Notes: generated from the letters alone by a model not told the origin. 64,000 nt of DNA from Mactra quadrangularis (GCA_025267735.1 CM046303.1:45583380-45647379); one strand, 5' to 3'; shown: positions 12,121 through 25,885, numbered from the stretch's first letter. Translations and numbers: made by a program.

Positions 12121-12435
12121 ATTTGTTTGTTTTTGTTGATTTTAACGCCGTAACAACACATTTTATAAGTCATATAACGGCGGTCAGTCAACCTACTCAC
12201 TCTTCCTGGAAAGGCTAAATCTCTGGATTTAGCTGTTAAACAACTACTAAGCACATACTTTCGTCAGTGACTGAGGCTGCCCTACATAATTAAAAATCAT
12301 TGGTAGGAGGGAGAATGGCCGTAGAAATAATTTCATGACCAAACTCCACAAAAGTATGCCTCGCCCGAAAATCGAAACCCACGACCACTCAATCAGTAGA
12401 CTTCCGCGCTACCAACTGAGCTAGCCGGGCGGCTC
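12121..12435 (-). mobile_element. SINE family A, full length
   Basis: The tail is at 12,121-12,180 and the tRNA-like head ends at about 12,435 on the minus strand. Perfect 9-bp flanking repeats (ATGCAATCA) lie at 12,112-12,120 and 12,436-12,444. Confidence 0.88.
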
Positions 12436-12605
12436 ATGCAATCAGTACTGCAGTGGAGTAGTTTAAAGTATGCTCAGGCTTAAAATCCCTACCTGGGTAA
12501 GATTACTGGCTGCAACAAGACATACTCTAGTGTGATAGTTCAACAATATAGATTTAACTCCATATAAAAAGTTGTTCGCTCCTAGTGGCAAGGGTAACTT
12601 AGTTA

Positions 12606-12854
12606 TATTGTCTGTTTTTTCTCAACTGTCAAAGCTTGAATAATTTCACGGTGACTGAATGCATCGTTTTTGTACTGGTGGCCTAGTTTTCATTAAAAAT
12701 ATCTTGACTATAACTTATAATACGGCATAAGAAGCTTTACTCGATCATAATACACACTTTCAGAAATTCATGGGTGTATTACAACAAGAATTTTAACAAA
12801 CGCATTCACTGTGAAATTATTCATGTTTTGACAGTTGAGAAAAAACGAACAATA
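12606..12854. mobile_element. TA-flanked MITE M1, copy 1 (249 bp)
   Basis: The termini are long inverted repeats beginning TATTGTCTGTTTTTTCTC and AACTGTCAAAGCTTGAAT, and they run for about 50 bp. TA at both ends is compatible with Tc1/mariner-type insertion. Other copies are at 27,779-28,027 and 34,126-34,377. A short frame on the minus strand is not a gene. Confidence 0.85.
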
Positions 12855-13235
12855 CCAGCAAAATGAATATTGCCTAGCTAAATATAGTAAACTGGTTCCC
12901 TTTCCAACCAAAAAAAATGTAGGAGCTATTGACTTAAATGATCTAAATAAAAAGTTCATTTTATGGTTATGGTAGATATGTTATCCAAAAAAAACATTGC
13001 TTCATTATAGTGGTATCTCTATAATGTTAAGGTAAAACAATTTGCATCATTAGAATGAATAATTAATCAGCAATTAATTAAAGAGAAAAAAGAATGATAA
13101 AAATGACATCTGAGGACATTAACTGATAGTCATATAATTATATAAAACATTGACATTAAATGCCATCAGAGATTGATTGATTGTCATACTCTATTGATAC
13201 TTCTCAATGAGTTACTAAAATTATCTTTCTAATAC

Positions 13236-13565
13236 TACAGTCCCATAAACATAAATATAGCTGTGAGGGCACTGTACAGGCACCATGCAATCAAGCTCCG
13301 CAAGGACTTGTACGAACTCTTGCGTACCCGTACTGACTGTTACGTGAGGGTCCGTGAGATGAGCCATGGATACACATATCAATTTCAAAGTCAAATCGTG
13401 AACACAATCATGGCCAAGTATGGATTTAACTTGCATATTTTCCCCCTACCGCTCCTTACGGGTGTGTTGTTTTGTGCCTAGTGCATACTGTTACCTTAAT
13501 AGCCTTCAGCTGTCTGCACCTATGGACCGCTTCCGCAACAAGCCATAAATTTATGGGACTAAGGC
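13236..13565 (-). mobile_element. ~330-bp TIR repeat, family M3 copy 2
   Basis: Inverted orientation relative to 542-887. Termini are CAGTCCCATAAACATAAATA and TTTATGGGACTAAGGC. Short frames of about 71-72 codons on both strands are chance frames inside the repeat. Confidence 0.75.
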
Positions 13566-13747
13566 ATTACTGGATTATACCCACAAAAGCAATCATTTTG
13601 CCACTGTCCATTCCAAGTCAAAACCCACTAGTTACTTGTTTTCCTTTCCTGTCTGTAGTGTCCCTTTTAAACAAAAGTTTAAAAATCTAAAAACACCACC
13701 CTTTTTGGCTTTGAGGAAGGTCTGTGTCACAGTTGCTGTTCCAGATA

Positions 13748-13915
13748 TGTTTGCGTGGCCAAGCGGTTTCGACGTTTGACTGGTAATCATAGGATATCCA
13801 GCTCCGCCTTGGTTCGAACCCCATCAAAACCTACCCCATCATTTCCTTGAGCAAGAAACTGTATCCAACAAGCTCAGTACTGGAGGACCAGGAAATAGAC
13901 TCGAAAGTGATAAAT
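13748..13915 (+). mobile_element. SINE with tRNA-Ser/Leu-like head (family D)
   Basis: GCGTGGCCAAGCGGTTTCGA and GGTTCGAACCCC look like A and B boxes of a class II (Ser/Leu-type) tRNA. It is followed by CCTTGAGCAAGAAACTGTAT, a word widespread in tRNA-derived SINEs of marine invertebrates. The cloverleaf is not intact, so it is not called as a tRNA gene. It does not carry the AAACCCAAC tail of the other families. Confidence 0.6.
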
Positions 13916-14502
13916 CTAAGTTGTAAGAACTTGTTTCACAATCGAGCTAAAATAAATTAGTATAACAACAGTATGTTTGCTTACAGTCCTATCTATACAT
14001 TTCTAATACTCCTATCCAACAGCCACAAGTTTAACCCTAACTACAAAATAATCCACCCAATAATAGGAAGGCTCAGGTGAATATATGGCATAAAATGTTA
14101 TGTAGCTTCTATAAATTAAGTCTTTATCACTATTATAATTGTTTGGACAAGAAAAGTGACAAAATCAAACTTCACTCATAAATCTCTACAAACAGATGTA
14201 CACTGCACTTTTTTCAATCAACAATTTATTTCCCTATACACCTTAGCTTACAAAATAATGAGACCCAGGGACTTTATGAGACAAAAAAAAATCTGTCTCG
14301 TATTTTTTCAATTATACAATCATCAAATAAGAATTATACAGCTTGGAGACCTAAGGGTACATTTTTATAAATCATTCGTTAGGAAACCTCATTCCAACAG
14401 ACCTTAACATCTCGGAGGATTCATTTTTCAATCAGATGACATAATCTTGGTATGGAAGGACTAATACACCAACTTCTAGATTGTCATGCAAGTCAGTCAA
14501 CA

Positions 14503-14563
<61 letters not shown>
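14503..14563. repeat. (GA)n microsatellite
   Basis: About 60 bp of uninterrupted or nearly uninterrupted GA dinucleotides. The surrounding 13.9-15.5 kb holds no recognised gene. Confidence 0.95.
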
Positions 14564-14566
<3 letters not shown>

Positions 14567-15498
14567 ATAAATCTAAGTGATAAAATACATAATATAATGT
14601 CTTAGACTAGTAACCTATTATTGAAATATCTAGTATTTATTTTTATAAATGTTCTGTATTCTTAACACTATGCAGCCATGTAGATAATAACTAACCACAA
14701 TGAAATACAAGGACTTATATACAAACAGAGATGAGACACAAAAAACCAAAGCTAAATCGTCTCAAATGAATATAATATTTCATTTCAATCATAGAAGCAA
14801 GTAATATTTGACTAAAATCACAGAAGAATGTTTTTTAGTGCTGGCTAAGTTAAGTGGATTATAAAAAAAAAGTCCATTACAGCCAGAATTTCAGAAAATA
14901 TTCAGTCATACAATTGCCCAGCCTATGGCCTTATTCAAATAAGGCCCTTCATCCAGCACTAGAGGCTATTTTCCTTAAAACTGATAAGAATATAAAACAT
15001 TTATACACTAATATTGCATATATGTTCACAAATAAAATTTAAATCATAGCAAAATGGATAAAATATACAGTATTTTCACTCATATTGTGAAAACATTGTG
15101 GAATTAATATCTCACCCATATCCACTATGGAACATTCTATGACTTGACAATATGAGAGCCTAATACTGTAACATTTAAAGAGTATCTATCTCGGAAAGTC
15201 TTAGATAGTTAGGCTAATGTAATCAAGAGTCTATACAAGTATTATTTATGCAACATTAAATCTAAGAAAGTAGACAAAGACTGGCAATCAGGTCCCGACA
15301 TGTATCACTAATGAAATATCTGGTGGCTAATCAACTTGTCATTATGTTCAATTTTAAGGTACATGACAACAGACTGATTGCTATCATGTTACCAGGATAT
15401 ATAAACATGACAATATCCAGACAAATTGTTGCCATGACAGCAAGAAAAACTCAATAAAATATATAGATGGGGGGGTCTTGTTTTTTTTATCTTCAGCA

Positions 15499-16600
15499 TA
15501 TAGGACAAGCCCTTTAACACCTTTATGTAACCTTTGAAAAATGTAGAACATGACCTCTATGACCTTTATGTAACCTATAAAACAATGTAGAACACAACCT
15601 CTATGACCTTTATGTAACCTATAAAACAATGTAGGACACAACCTCTATGACCTTTATGTAACCTATAAAACAATGTAGGACACAACCTCTATGACCTTTA
15701 TGTAATATATAAAACAATGTAGAACACAACCTCTATGACCTTTATGTAACCTATTAAAACAATGTAGGACACAACCTCTATGACCTTTATGTAACCTATA
15801 AAACAATGTAGGTCACAACCTCTATGACCTTTATGTAACCTATAAAACAATGTAGAACACAACCTCTATGACCTTTATGTAACCTATAAAACAATGTAGG
15901 TCACAACCTCTATGACCTTTATGTAACCTAGTATAAAACAATGTAGAACATGACCTCTATGACCTTTATGTAACCTTTAAAACAATGTAGGTCACAACCT
16001 CTATTACCTTTATGTAACCTATAAAACAATGTAGGTCACAACCTCTATGACCTTTATGTAACCTATAAAACAATGTAGAATATGACCTCTATGACCTTTA
16101 TGTAACCTTTAAAACAATGTAGGTCACAACCTCTATGACCTTTATGTAACCTTTAAAACAATGTAGGTCACGACCTCTATGACCTTTATGTAATCTATAA
16201 AACAATGTAGGACACAACCTCTATGACCTTTATGTAACTTTAAAAAAAATGTAGGTCACAACCTCTATGACTTTATGTAACCTATAAAACAATGTAGAAC
16301 ACAACCTCTATGACCTTTATGTAACCTATAAAACAATGTAGGTCACAACCTCTATGACTTTATGTAACCTATAAAACAATGTAGGACACAACCTCTATGA
16401 CCTTTATGTAACCTATAAAACAATGTAGGTCACAACCTCTATGACCTTTATGTAACCTATAAAACAATGTAGGTCACAACCTCTATGACCTTTATGTAAC
16501 CTATAAAACAATGTAGAACATGACCTCTACAAGCTTTATGTAACTTATAAAACAATTCAAGATACGACCTCAACAACCTGCCTGTAACTTAGTATAAAAC
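15499..16600. repeat. 44-bp minisatellite, about 25 copies
   Basis: The unit contains ATAAAACAATGTAGG followed by TCACAACCTCTATGACCT and TTATGTAACC. Variants carry AGGTCA, AGGACA or AGAACA at one position. Many units therefore hold an inverted pair, AGGTCA then TGACCT, nine bases apart. A few units lose or gain one base. The edges decay at both ends. An 85-codon minus-strand frame at its left edge is not a gene. Confidence 0.95.
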
Positions 16601-17880
16601 ATTTTCAATTTTGAAACAGATTTATTTTAATTTTTCAGATTTCTAAAAGATCAGTTTAAATTTTGTAGACATAACCTGCCTGCATTCTACAAATGTGCAA
16701 CATTAATATCCCTAGAAACCTGGATTCATAGCACTGTTTGTAATGTGCTAGGATTTTGAATATATTTTTGAAGGGGGTATGGTTTCAAATCCCTCCCATG
16801 GCAGTTATACCTTTAAGTCGAACAATACTGGAGTACATTATTACATAACTCTTGATTAATAATCAAGAATATCAGAGTCAAGAACTACCTACCCAACATA
16901 TTTTTTTTAAAAACAAGATGTGCAACATGTTCTTTATACAGAACAATGAGCTTCCACAAATTAGCTTTACATATTAACAGGAAAACATTGAGAACCACCC
17001 ATGCAGCAAACCAGCAGCAAAAAAGAAGAAACATACAATAATTTGTAAGATTTCTAATTTAAAAGACATCTTAGCTGTGAAAATTGGTTTATCAGTAATT
17101 AACAGATAGAGTGATCTAAAGTTAAGCTGGTGGGGGTATTAGACTGGAATACTGTCTCTCTTGGTGAACTAATGAAGTTAAAATACAGACAGGGAAACAG
17201 CTCACAGGAACAGTCTGTCATTATACTGTAATGAGTTCTGATACTGCATAAATATAAGATTTGACATTCACAGTATATACTTGGAAAATTCTGAAACCCA
17301 CACTCTGTGAAATACAGTAATTGCTATGTTGATATCACTAACATTATTTCACTCTTTTACAAACTGAACCCAAGATCAATGGAGCTGTAATCTGTTAATA
17401 TCTAGATTTTGTACAGTTAAGTTTAATATTATTTTATTGCATTTTCTTCGAAATACAGTACAATCAAAATAAGACCCACACTGACCATAAAATGTCATGT
17501 ATGATAGGCGTATATCAATCCTGCAAACTTTTTCCAAGAATATATGTTTTGTATAAACAAATATTATGACAGAATGGTCTGGTTGTCGTGAAAGTGTAAG
17601 ATTAAGACAAGTCCATAGGGAAACATTACAATATAATAAACCAAAATGGATAATTTAATATCTAAAATTAAACTGAATCAATTGGATGGATCTACAAATT
17701 AAAAACATAAAAATTAAATGACTAGAAGCAAAACTACAAGTATAGAAACATTATATAAGCTCTACGGGTGAATCTTACAATCGTAACAGTGGTCCAGTGG
17801 TAAAAAACACACTTAGGTATCAAAATGTTTCCATTTCACAACCCATCAAGGGAGCTGCATTATTTTCTATAGAAAAAAAA
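16601..17880. other. Intergenic, no feature recognised
   Basis: No exon, repeat boundary or RNA gene recognised. Confidence 0.4.
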
Positions 17881-18143
17881 ACAAGTAAATCTGTGAGCTA
17901 ATGCTCACAAGTGATACCCCCGCAAAAATCTAAAAATATGTGACAAACAGGAAGTAGATGAGCAAGGAGCATGAAATCGCTTTACACCACATGGGACTAT
18001 GGGATGAAGCAATATGCAAAGTATTAGGCTGCTGCATGTTATGGTTGCTGAGAAAACTGCGACGGAAATTTTGTAATGGACGGATGGACGCACGGACAAG
18101 GGTAAAACAGTATACCCCCCTCTTCTTCGAAGCGGGGGTATAA
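17881..18143 (-). mobile_element. Helitron/Pearl-like repeat H2, copy 1
   Basis: On the minus strand the element starts TTATACCCCCGCTTCGAAG, with an internal hairpin between CCCCCGCTTC and the following G run. It ends with the hairpin GTGAGCATTAGCTCAC, then AGATTTACTTGTT. A second copy in the opposite orientation is at 49,780-50,057. The open frames of 61-85 codons here are chance frames; the same frames recur in the other copy because the sequence recurs. Confidence 0.75.
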
Positions 18144-19211
18144 TAACCTGAAGTTGCCTCATTTACCAAAGGGGTAAATGGGCACATATGAGGGTGGTAT
18201 AATTCAGAAACACAAATATGTCAGCTGTATATAAATAGAGTACTCTTCTAAGGGAGATTGATAGATGCATTCCAATAGCCCAATGATCTTGGTGTAATAG
18301 CTGTAAATTGTTTGGCATACTTTCTTATTCAGCTTTGACAATAAAATGCACATTAACTTTACTCAATTACATTCTTACAGACATCTGAAAGGTGATCAAA
18401 CAGGAACTGCAGTGTCAGTACTTTGATTTTTATTAATTGCTGTATCCAAGAAAATGTCTGTGCAAGATTAAGTGAACACCAAAACAATAAAAGATCACAA
18501 TAAAATCTTGTAATAGTGTATGTAAGGGAACAGAGACAACAACAACTTGTACTGTTTTATTGAAGGATATAAATGATGTAAACAAATCTTATTGCTATGG
18601 CAACCATGGCAACCAAATGTCTGGGGGAAGCAAACTAGACAAATCTTTACAGAAATGGATAAGAAATAAAGGTAGCTAAGCTATAAATTATTATGTAATA
18701 AATGAAGACATCATGAAACATGAAAACACAGTTAACTTATTATAATAGAATTTATGAAAATTAAAGATTTCATATTATTTACAGAATCATGATGTAATAA
18801 TTTAAGATTTCTTGACTTCCTAGCTTGTCAATTATTTTCATGCAATGAATCAAGAAGACTGTCTAATGAATGGTCTAGTCTAGTTTAGTCTATAAATTAG
18901 TGATTTCATCTTCAGTCTAATAGAGCATGTAATGTACTAGATTGACTTATTGATGTGATTTATATGTTGTCATTTGAATGTATTTTCATTGTAAATATTG
19001 TGAAAACTCTTAGGGAGGACTGGGTTTGCCTTACTGAGTTGCCTCATTAAGTAAAATTATTATCAAGTAGTGAAAATATAATCTTATATTTTCATCGTTC
19101 ATGACGTCATGTTAGAAGATAAATGACGTCATCTTGGAGTAGAAATGATGTCACGTTATAATTTGTGTTAAATACATCAAATAAAACATTTGAAAGAAAG
19201 CATGAAAGAAA

Positions 19212-19374
19212 CAGAATATATGTCAACTTTGGTGTAAGATCTTTTGTATTTCAATTTGTGAACTCAGAAAATGACATTTTCACTTGTGGCTATGCCACTT
19301 GTGAAAATATGTTTTCCAAGCTCACTCGGTGAAATAAAACTCGATCTAACACCAAAGTTGACGAATATCCTCTA
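19212..19374. mobile_element. Foldback (palindromic) element, 163 bp
   Basis: The arms begin CAGAATATATGTCAACTTTG and, from the other end, AGAGGATATTCGTCAACTTT. Pairing continues through GGTGTAAGATC. At the centre, CATTTTCACTTGTGGC pairs with GCCACTTGTGAAAATATG. Almost the whole element can fold on itself. Confidence 0.75.
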
Positions 19375-19434
19375 TAATATCATCATCATCATCATGATAA
19401 ATTTTCTCTATCAGTGATTATTTATATTCCTCAT

Positions 19435-19600
19435 CTGCCAGTTTGTTTAGTTGGTACAATATCTGAATACAAATCCAGGGAACAGGACCTACATTATAAC
19501 CTTGTGGAATTTGGTCACTAACTATTTGAATGGTCATTCTAGGATCAACTAGGACTGTTGCAAGCCACTGGTCAAAGTAAGAGCTTACTACTTTTAACTC
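19435..19600 (+). mobile_element. Strongly decayed SINE-like segment
   Basis: GTTTGTTTAGTTGGTACAA and AATTTGGTCACTAACTATTT loosely follow family A head and body words. Weak evidence. Confidence 0.3.
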
Positions 19601-19876
19601 TAAACCACAAAATTACTTGCAAAATTTATTTACTTAGCTAATTTACCAAGAGAAAAACAAAAGTATTATCAACTTGTTAACTTTTATCTATGTAAATCAC
19701 TTGTCTCCTTCATTTAACATATACACATGTTTTTGGGGTTTTTTCCCTTTCTCCTTTTTCTCTCTTCTTTTCTTTTTATTATGTAAACATTTATGTTTGC
19801 TTGTTTGTTTCTCTTTTTTTCAAACTGTACATATTGTATTGGCAAAAAAACTATTATGTTTGTGCTAAACAAAATT

Positions 19877-19950
19877 GTGGGTTGCCAGCAAGACTGTAGT
19901 AACTTGCTCTTTAACACAATGCACTTACTACAGTCTTGCAGAAAACCCTC
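19877..19950. repeat. 74-bp hairpin repeat, copy 1
   Basis: The left arm starts GTGGGTTGCCAGCAAGACTG and the right arm ends AGTCTTGCAGAAAACCCTC. Arms of 26 bp flank a loop of about 22 bases containing CTCTTTAACACAATGCAC. Two other copies of exactly the same length are at 37,868-37,941 and 55,916-55,989. Confidence 0.85.
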
Positions 19951-19999
19951 GATTAATATTGAACTTGAACTTGATTGGTAAGCTTTAAAGCTTGCAATC

Positions 20000-22900
20000 C
20001 AAGGTCTAAGCCTTTCTATGGGCCATGAGCAGGACAACTGCCTTCTGCAAATGACTAAATAAAAGTTGAAATAAAGCATAAAGATGTACAGCTTCTTTGA
20101 GGTGCCACAAAAATGTCAGAAACTCTACAAAAAATAGAATGTCATAAAATTAACCCCACAAAATGTTAACACTAATCCTATACAAAACCTTGTCTGTCTT
20201 TTCTCAATATTGTCCACACACACCATACAATTAACATTACACTATTTTTAATTAGAAAATCTGGGAACAAGGCTATAAACTGACTACAATTGTTTAGTAT
20301 AGACAGATTCAGAGCCAGAGAAAATTGGTATAAAATTAGTCACATAACGACCACTAGACTGATGTTTTCACCATTTATCACATTACACCATTCCTAATGA
20401 CATCAGAACTTTATTTTTTATAATTTTGTTAAAGGTCAAAGTCACTTATTTTTGTGTCAATGATATTGGCAGAAAAGGAGTCGTCGTGCATAATCCCTGG
20501 GTGGGATTCGACCTGTACAGGACACAAGGTTTAAAATCAAGGCGCACTATCAACTGCACTATCGACCTTGACCTTTGACCTATAGCACCAAAAATTGAAC
20601 TGAATAATCTTCCATCCCTAAGCTATTCACATATATGATTTGGTGACTTTAAGTGCATGAGTTGTCAAGTTATTATCTGAACAAGCAATTGTTCATGAAA
20701 TGATAGGTGCCTAGACAGGCAGGTAGACAATAAGTCCCATAACAGTTGTGTAGATTTAGTACTGATAAGTAATAAGCATAACAATTTTAGTTGAAATATT
20801 TTAATTAGGATTAATAAAAAACCTTCAATATCAACATATTTGATTCAGTGTAAAAGGGGCACAACTAAAAAAAATAATTCATCCAGATATGCAAAAATGA
20901 TAGCATAAGCTATAATTTTCTTAGAAAAGTCAAGCTAAAAATGAACAAACAACTCGGGAGTATACGCTATGTGAAATCGTGTTACAACTGAAAATACTAG
21001 GAAACAAAGAGCATTAAATTAACAATTTAACTTTTCTAGTCTATTCTAACTTTACAATTTCCTATAAATATACTAACAAGCCTATTACAGTTAACTAATG
21101 GTAACAAAAACTAGACAACCGGTAATCTAAATAGGAAATGTTGCCATTTAAATAGCCAACAGTAAATGTAATGATATTGTATTTAACCTGCCGAGACTAG
21201 TTTGGTAATAAAACAACCTATAGATCAATCTTGTACGCTACAATCCTGACACAAGGAATTAAGAAATAAGAAACTATATATTTTAACTACATTTAAGTCT
21301 GATACAGACAGTGCTCACCTTAAGTTCAACCAAAACATGGTCTTAATAGTGAAATGGTGTTGATATATGGACATTTTTCTTCTCAATTGAAGCATTTGAA
21401 ACTCACAATTAATGTCAAAAACAGCATGGTTTTAAAATAACTGAGGTGGTTTTTAAAACATGATTAAGCTATAATTACTGTAAAGTTAGGGCCCGGTTAC
21501 ACATGAGTATCACTGCTAGATTGGTTGTACGTTTTTTCCATTTAAAAAACGGAACCAACAGTCACCCATTTAACACAGATGTCTCCAATTAGCGGTCGAT
21601 TTTTCACTTATCACAAGCTATTGGGATAAGATAAAATCATCAGTGAAAACTAACTGTCTTTTCCCATAGGTGAATATTTGTACATCTGTGGCTTGTCAGA
21701 GGCATATCGGTGATATCGGTCATAGCTAGTCAATCCGTAAATCCTTTGAAATTTTCACCGATCAAGAATTTCAAACATCCTGATCGGATAGTTTTAACGA
21801 TGAAACTCGTCAAAAAGTGAAAAATGTCATATCACAATGTATGCTTAGACACCATAATATTTATATACCATTAACTATGACTTTCTAAGGTAAAATAAAA
21901 GCTCTCATTTTCTTCGAAAAAAAGAGCTAAAAATTAGTCTTCAATAAATTTTCCTCCCACATGTAAACTTCATTAGCATCTTGTAATCTCTAAACAACTT
22001 GCCAAAAAAGAGTCAAGAGTTAATGATAATAGTAGGTCTATAACAAATGCAGTATTTGCATTAAACTAACCAGCCCAATTTCCACTGACAAGTTAAATTG
22101 AATTCAGGCTAGTGAAAATATCCTGATTCAAGTTAGTTGATTATTTGGCCAGTTTAAATAGAACATACGGTATATTAATTTGGGCTAGTGCTATTCATAA
22201 TTTTAGACAAAGACTGCATAATACGCATTTTACGCTTTAGGGTTAGTTAAGTTTACTTGTTTAAAAGATCTACAAAATCTACATATGGTCATTTAAGACC
22301 CCCCAGTATAATAAATATCAACAGTTATATAATAGACATGAACATTAGAGTCTACAGACATGTCTCTTTCCAGTTCTAATGAAATAATCCAACAGCTACA
22401 AGTATAACCACACAGCATGGTTACCACATAACATCATATAACATGAACCAAACTAAACCAATTATTACAATATTATCACAGAGTTGAACCTCTATATACC
22501 GCTAGTATTGTTCCGCTAGTATTGTTCCGCTAGTATATGTCAAATAATTATGGAATAATCAAATCTTATGAAATATGTCTCATTAGGATGGCTTTCACAA
22601 ATAGATATAGACATTAATAATAGGAAATCTACAGGATTTCTCCTTATTTGGAGATCCTGCACAAATTAACACAGCGAAAAAAACTCTCAGCCTTCGCTGC
22701 CTACCATCAGAACAGTACAGGATGTAATATACTAGAGTAGGGCTGTATCTATGGTGATTACTAACAAGGAGATGAAAACTAACTTTGTCCTGGGAATGTT
22801 TTATTAAATCAATAATAACTAAGTAATGATGCCTTAATTCTATCATTTATACGACTTCAAATTTTGGATCATGTAATATTTTCAATGATTATAACGAAGT

Positions 22901-23300
22901 AAATAAGTTTTCTGATAGTTTTAAGTGAATTTACAACAAATTTGCTAGTATGATTATATTAGTTATCTAACAAATTTAATAATAAGATAAATGACAATTT
23001 TGTAATGTTTTGTAAAGTCTTATTTGGACAATTAGTTCATCATTAAACATTCAACTAGTAAATTATTTCAAGACTTTTTCTCAGTGACTACCCCCCCTAA
23101 AAAAGTAAGGAGAAATAAAATAAATTAAGTAAATTACTTGAGAGTTTTAATGTTAAATTTTGAAATGTTAAAATCTTATTTTTTCTTAATTGAATTGTAA
23201 GAAAATTGTATTTCTAATACAAAAGATACAGTAATACGATTAAGTTACCCTAATATAACATCGTTTTTATTGTTTTAATTTTGATACGACACCATTTATC
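20000..23300. other. Intergenic; only repeat fragments seen
   Basis: A minus-strand head of SINE family B is recognisable at about 20,480-20,567 (GGTGGGATTCGACC region). A block at about 22,066-22,195 shares GGGCTAGTG-type words with 56,229-56,320. A 17-bp triplication of ATTGTTCCGCTAGT lies at about 22,498-22,537. No gene is recognised. Confidence 0.45.
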
Positions 23301-23305
23301 TTTGA

Positions 23306-23597
23306 TTGTTGGGTTCAACGCTCAAGGAAAACATTTGTCAAACAGCTGTCATTCAACCGACTAACTTTTCCTGGAATGGCAAGATCTCAGAATTTAGCAG
23401 TTATCCAGTTACTAGGCCAATACTTTCGTCAGTGACTGACAACTGCCCTACATGATTTAGAATCAATGGCAGGAGGAAGAAATAGATATGTAGAAATCAT
23501 TTCATGACTATGCTCTGCGAAAGTATGTCCTGCCTGGAAATCGAACCTACCACTTCTTGATCAGTAGACTTGTGCGCTATTGTCTGAGCTAGCCATA
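23306..23597 (-). mobile_element. SINE family A, decayed
   Basis: The tail (TTGTTGGGTTCAACGC) is at the left edge and the head (GAGCTAGCC) at the right, with body words ACTGACAACTGCCCTACATG and TTTCGTCAGTGACTG. Several indels are present. Confidence 0.75.
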
Positions 23598-24355
23598 TTT
23601 TGGTATTAAAGTTACAAGTCCACCTTACAAAGCTTACCTGGACAATTTGTTCTACCATTACTTCCAAACATTCAATAAAAGCTGACAACTTCTCCCTTCA
23701 TGGAGACAATTAATAAGATCAAAATTGATAATTAAGGTATCACACGTCAGAGCTGGGAATCAAACATTGTTAATTAGTTTTCAAATGAAATATTTCTTTA
23801 TGACTAAAGTTAGGGAGGATTAACATGTATCAAAATGTGAACCACCTTCCAACGTGCAGAATTTAAATAAAACAGAAAGACTAAAATTTATTACTTAAAG
23901 CCCCCATAAACCTACATCATTAAAATAACAAAATCTTTGATTCAAGAGCTCTTCCACATAAAAGTTACATTATGTAACGGGCAAGTCCATTATCTTAAAT
24001 ACTAAGAAATGTGCCAAATGCAACCTTAAATAACAACACTACTCCATCTATTTCATATTCTCAATGTACAAAAACCTGTTAAAAGACCTCTCATAATATA
24101 TGTACAAAAATATATTTTACATCATGTAGGATATGCTACTTTGACAGAATTTTACAGACTGTAAGGATAACAGCATTTACTCTGAACTCCTAAGAGCTTC
24201 AAAAGTTAAAAGTTAATTCCATGAGAGATATCATATGTAATAGGTTTAAAACTGCAACTTATGGAATATCTGATGACACTATATAAGATAGTTTCAATAC
24301 ATTAATGTAGTTTAGTAATATGGAACTATGCCATGTTTTCTAACTCTTCTTAGAG
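23598..24355. other. Intergenic, no feature recognised
   Basis: AT-rich sequence without recognised gene or repeat. Confidence 0.4.
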
Positions 24356-24358
24356 AGG

Positions 24359-24618
24359 TACAGTGCGTAAATATTGACCCCGACCTGACCTTTCACATTT
24401 GCATCTAATAATTATCTGCACATATCCCAAAAAAAATCATAACCACGCCTATTCTACACTTCGGTATTGATTGTAAAATTATAGAAGTATGTTTATTTGT
24501 TAAACAACACATAATCCTCATGGCCACGGTGTCATCGAGCGTTGATACTACATTCGTATTCAATGTAATGAATATTCTTGCATAAAGGTCAGGTGGGGGT
24601 CAATTTTTACGCACTATA
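24359..24618. mobile_element. TA-flanked MITE M2, copy 1
   Basis: Termini CAGTGCGTAAATATTGACCC and GGGGTCAATTTTTACGCACT are inverted repeats, with TA on both outer sides. The copy at 46,228-46,482 is in the opposite orientation. The internal words ATGAATATTCTTGCA and TCCTCATGGCCACGGTG are shared. Confidence 0.8.
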
Positions 24619-25647
24619 CATGCATCAAAGTAATTAGTACCCATGAACTATTCATTCAGGCTCATGAACCAAGTTCAACAACAGTTCATAAACAAGTTTT
24701 ATGAACTGTTTGTGAATTTAAGTTAATTAACTTTGATTAAGAACTGTTTAAATACTATCATGAAGTGTTAATAGATGGCTTTTCTTAGGGGTATAACTGC
24801 AAGAGGGTGAAGTAAAAAAGGGGCTTAAAGTAGCAAGAAAGGCTTGGATCAGCTCTTTGCTATTCTGTTTAAGAACAGATACTAGCATGCATAATTATAC
24901 TGTATACCACAAAGTGTTATATACCAAACTTAATTCAAGGAAAATTCTAATATAATATTTCAAAGTCAAAATACAAATAGTTTTAAACTTTAATGAAGAC
25001 CTTTATTGCTCAATAATTCCAGGACCTTTGTATCATCTTAATTAAAAGGATCTAACAACAAAACAGTAAAACTAATCTCGAGGACAAGTGCTAAAACATT
25101 AAGCACAGTCACTGGCTTCACAATACAGAACAAATGCCATTTTCACAATTAATTTAACAGTGACTTGATTAATCACTTAGTAATGTGATAGCGAGTTTTT
25201 CATTTCCAATTACTAGAAATCAGTATCCATCCAAACCAATTAACTATGCAACTAATATAGCAGTCACATGTAAAAATCTATTGTCATATAGAAAGGGTCG
25301 TAAAAATTTGCATATACAATTGCACTGATTCATTTGGCATATGTCAATCACATAAATCATGAACAATATTGGCTGAACACAATGGCAGCCTAAAACATAA
25401 TGAATGTATTTTAGCCATGCAATGGTAGCAATCAATTCATATTATTGGTCACGCGGCAAATATCAGTTATACAAAATTAAAACAGAAAACACATCAGAAA
25501 ATTTTCATGATAAACGAAAAAACAAGTAAATGAAATAAAAGTCCCCAGAAAATCTTGTATGACATTGCTATCAATCAAACTTAAATGAGCTAATGGGATT
25601 TACAAGTTCTAATTTTATTATCTATATTTAGATGTTGGCACAAGTAA

Positions 25648-25850
25648 TAGACTATATCCGGAATTCAAATTTGGGTTTTCCCCTCTGGTACAAACAAACT
25701 TTCACGGTTACAATGAAAACACATGTACAAAGAACAATAGGATTTAATCCATAGCTTGTGCTATTTAGCAATAATGTGTAGAAAACTTTGTTTGTACCGC
25801 CAGTGCACGGACTGAAAAACCCATAAATTTGAATTCCGGATTAGGTCTAT
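25648..25850. mobile_element. Foldback MITE M5 (~203 bp)
   Basis: The arms read TAGACTATATCCGGAATTC and, from the other end, TAGACCTAATCCGGAATTC. Inverted pairing continues through AAATTTGGGTTTT. A solitary end of the same family is at 35,418-35,445. Confidence 0.8.
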
Positions 25851-25885
25851 TATAAGACAGTGATACACTCATCAATTGATGTAAT

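Noticed and set aside
13748..13830. tRNA-Ser or tRNA-Leu gene
   Set aside because: The cloverleaf is imperfect and the sequence runs on into a SINE-like body.
17905..18187. Two 85-codon minus-strand frames
   Set aside because: They lie in repeat H2. Similar frames recur in the other copy only because the repeat recurs.
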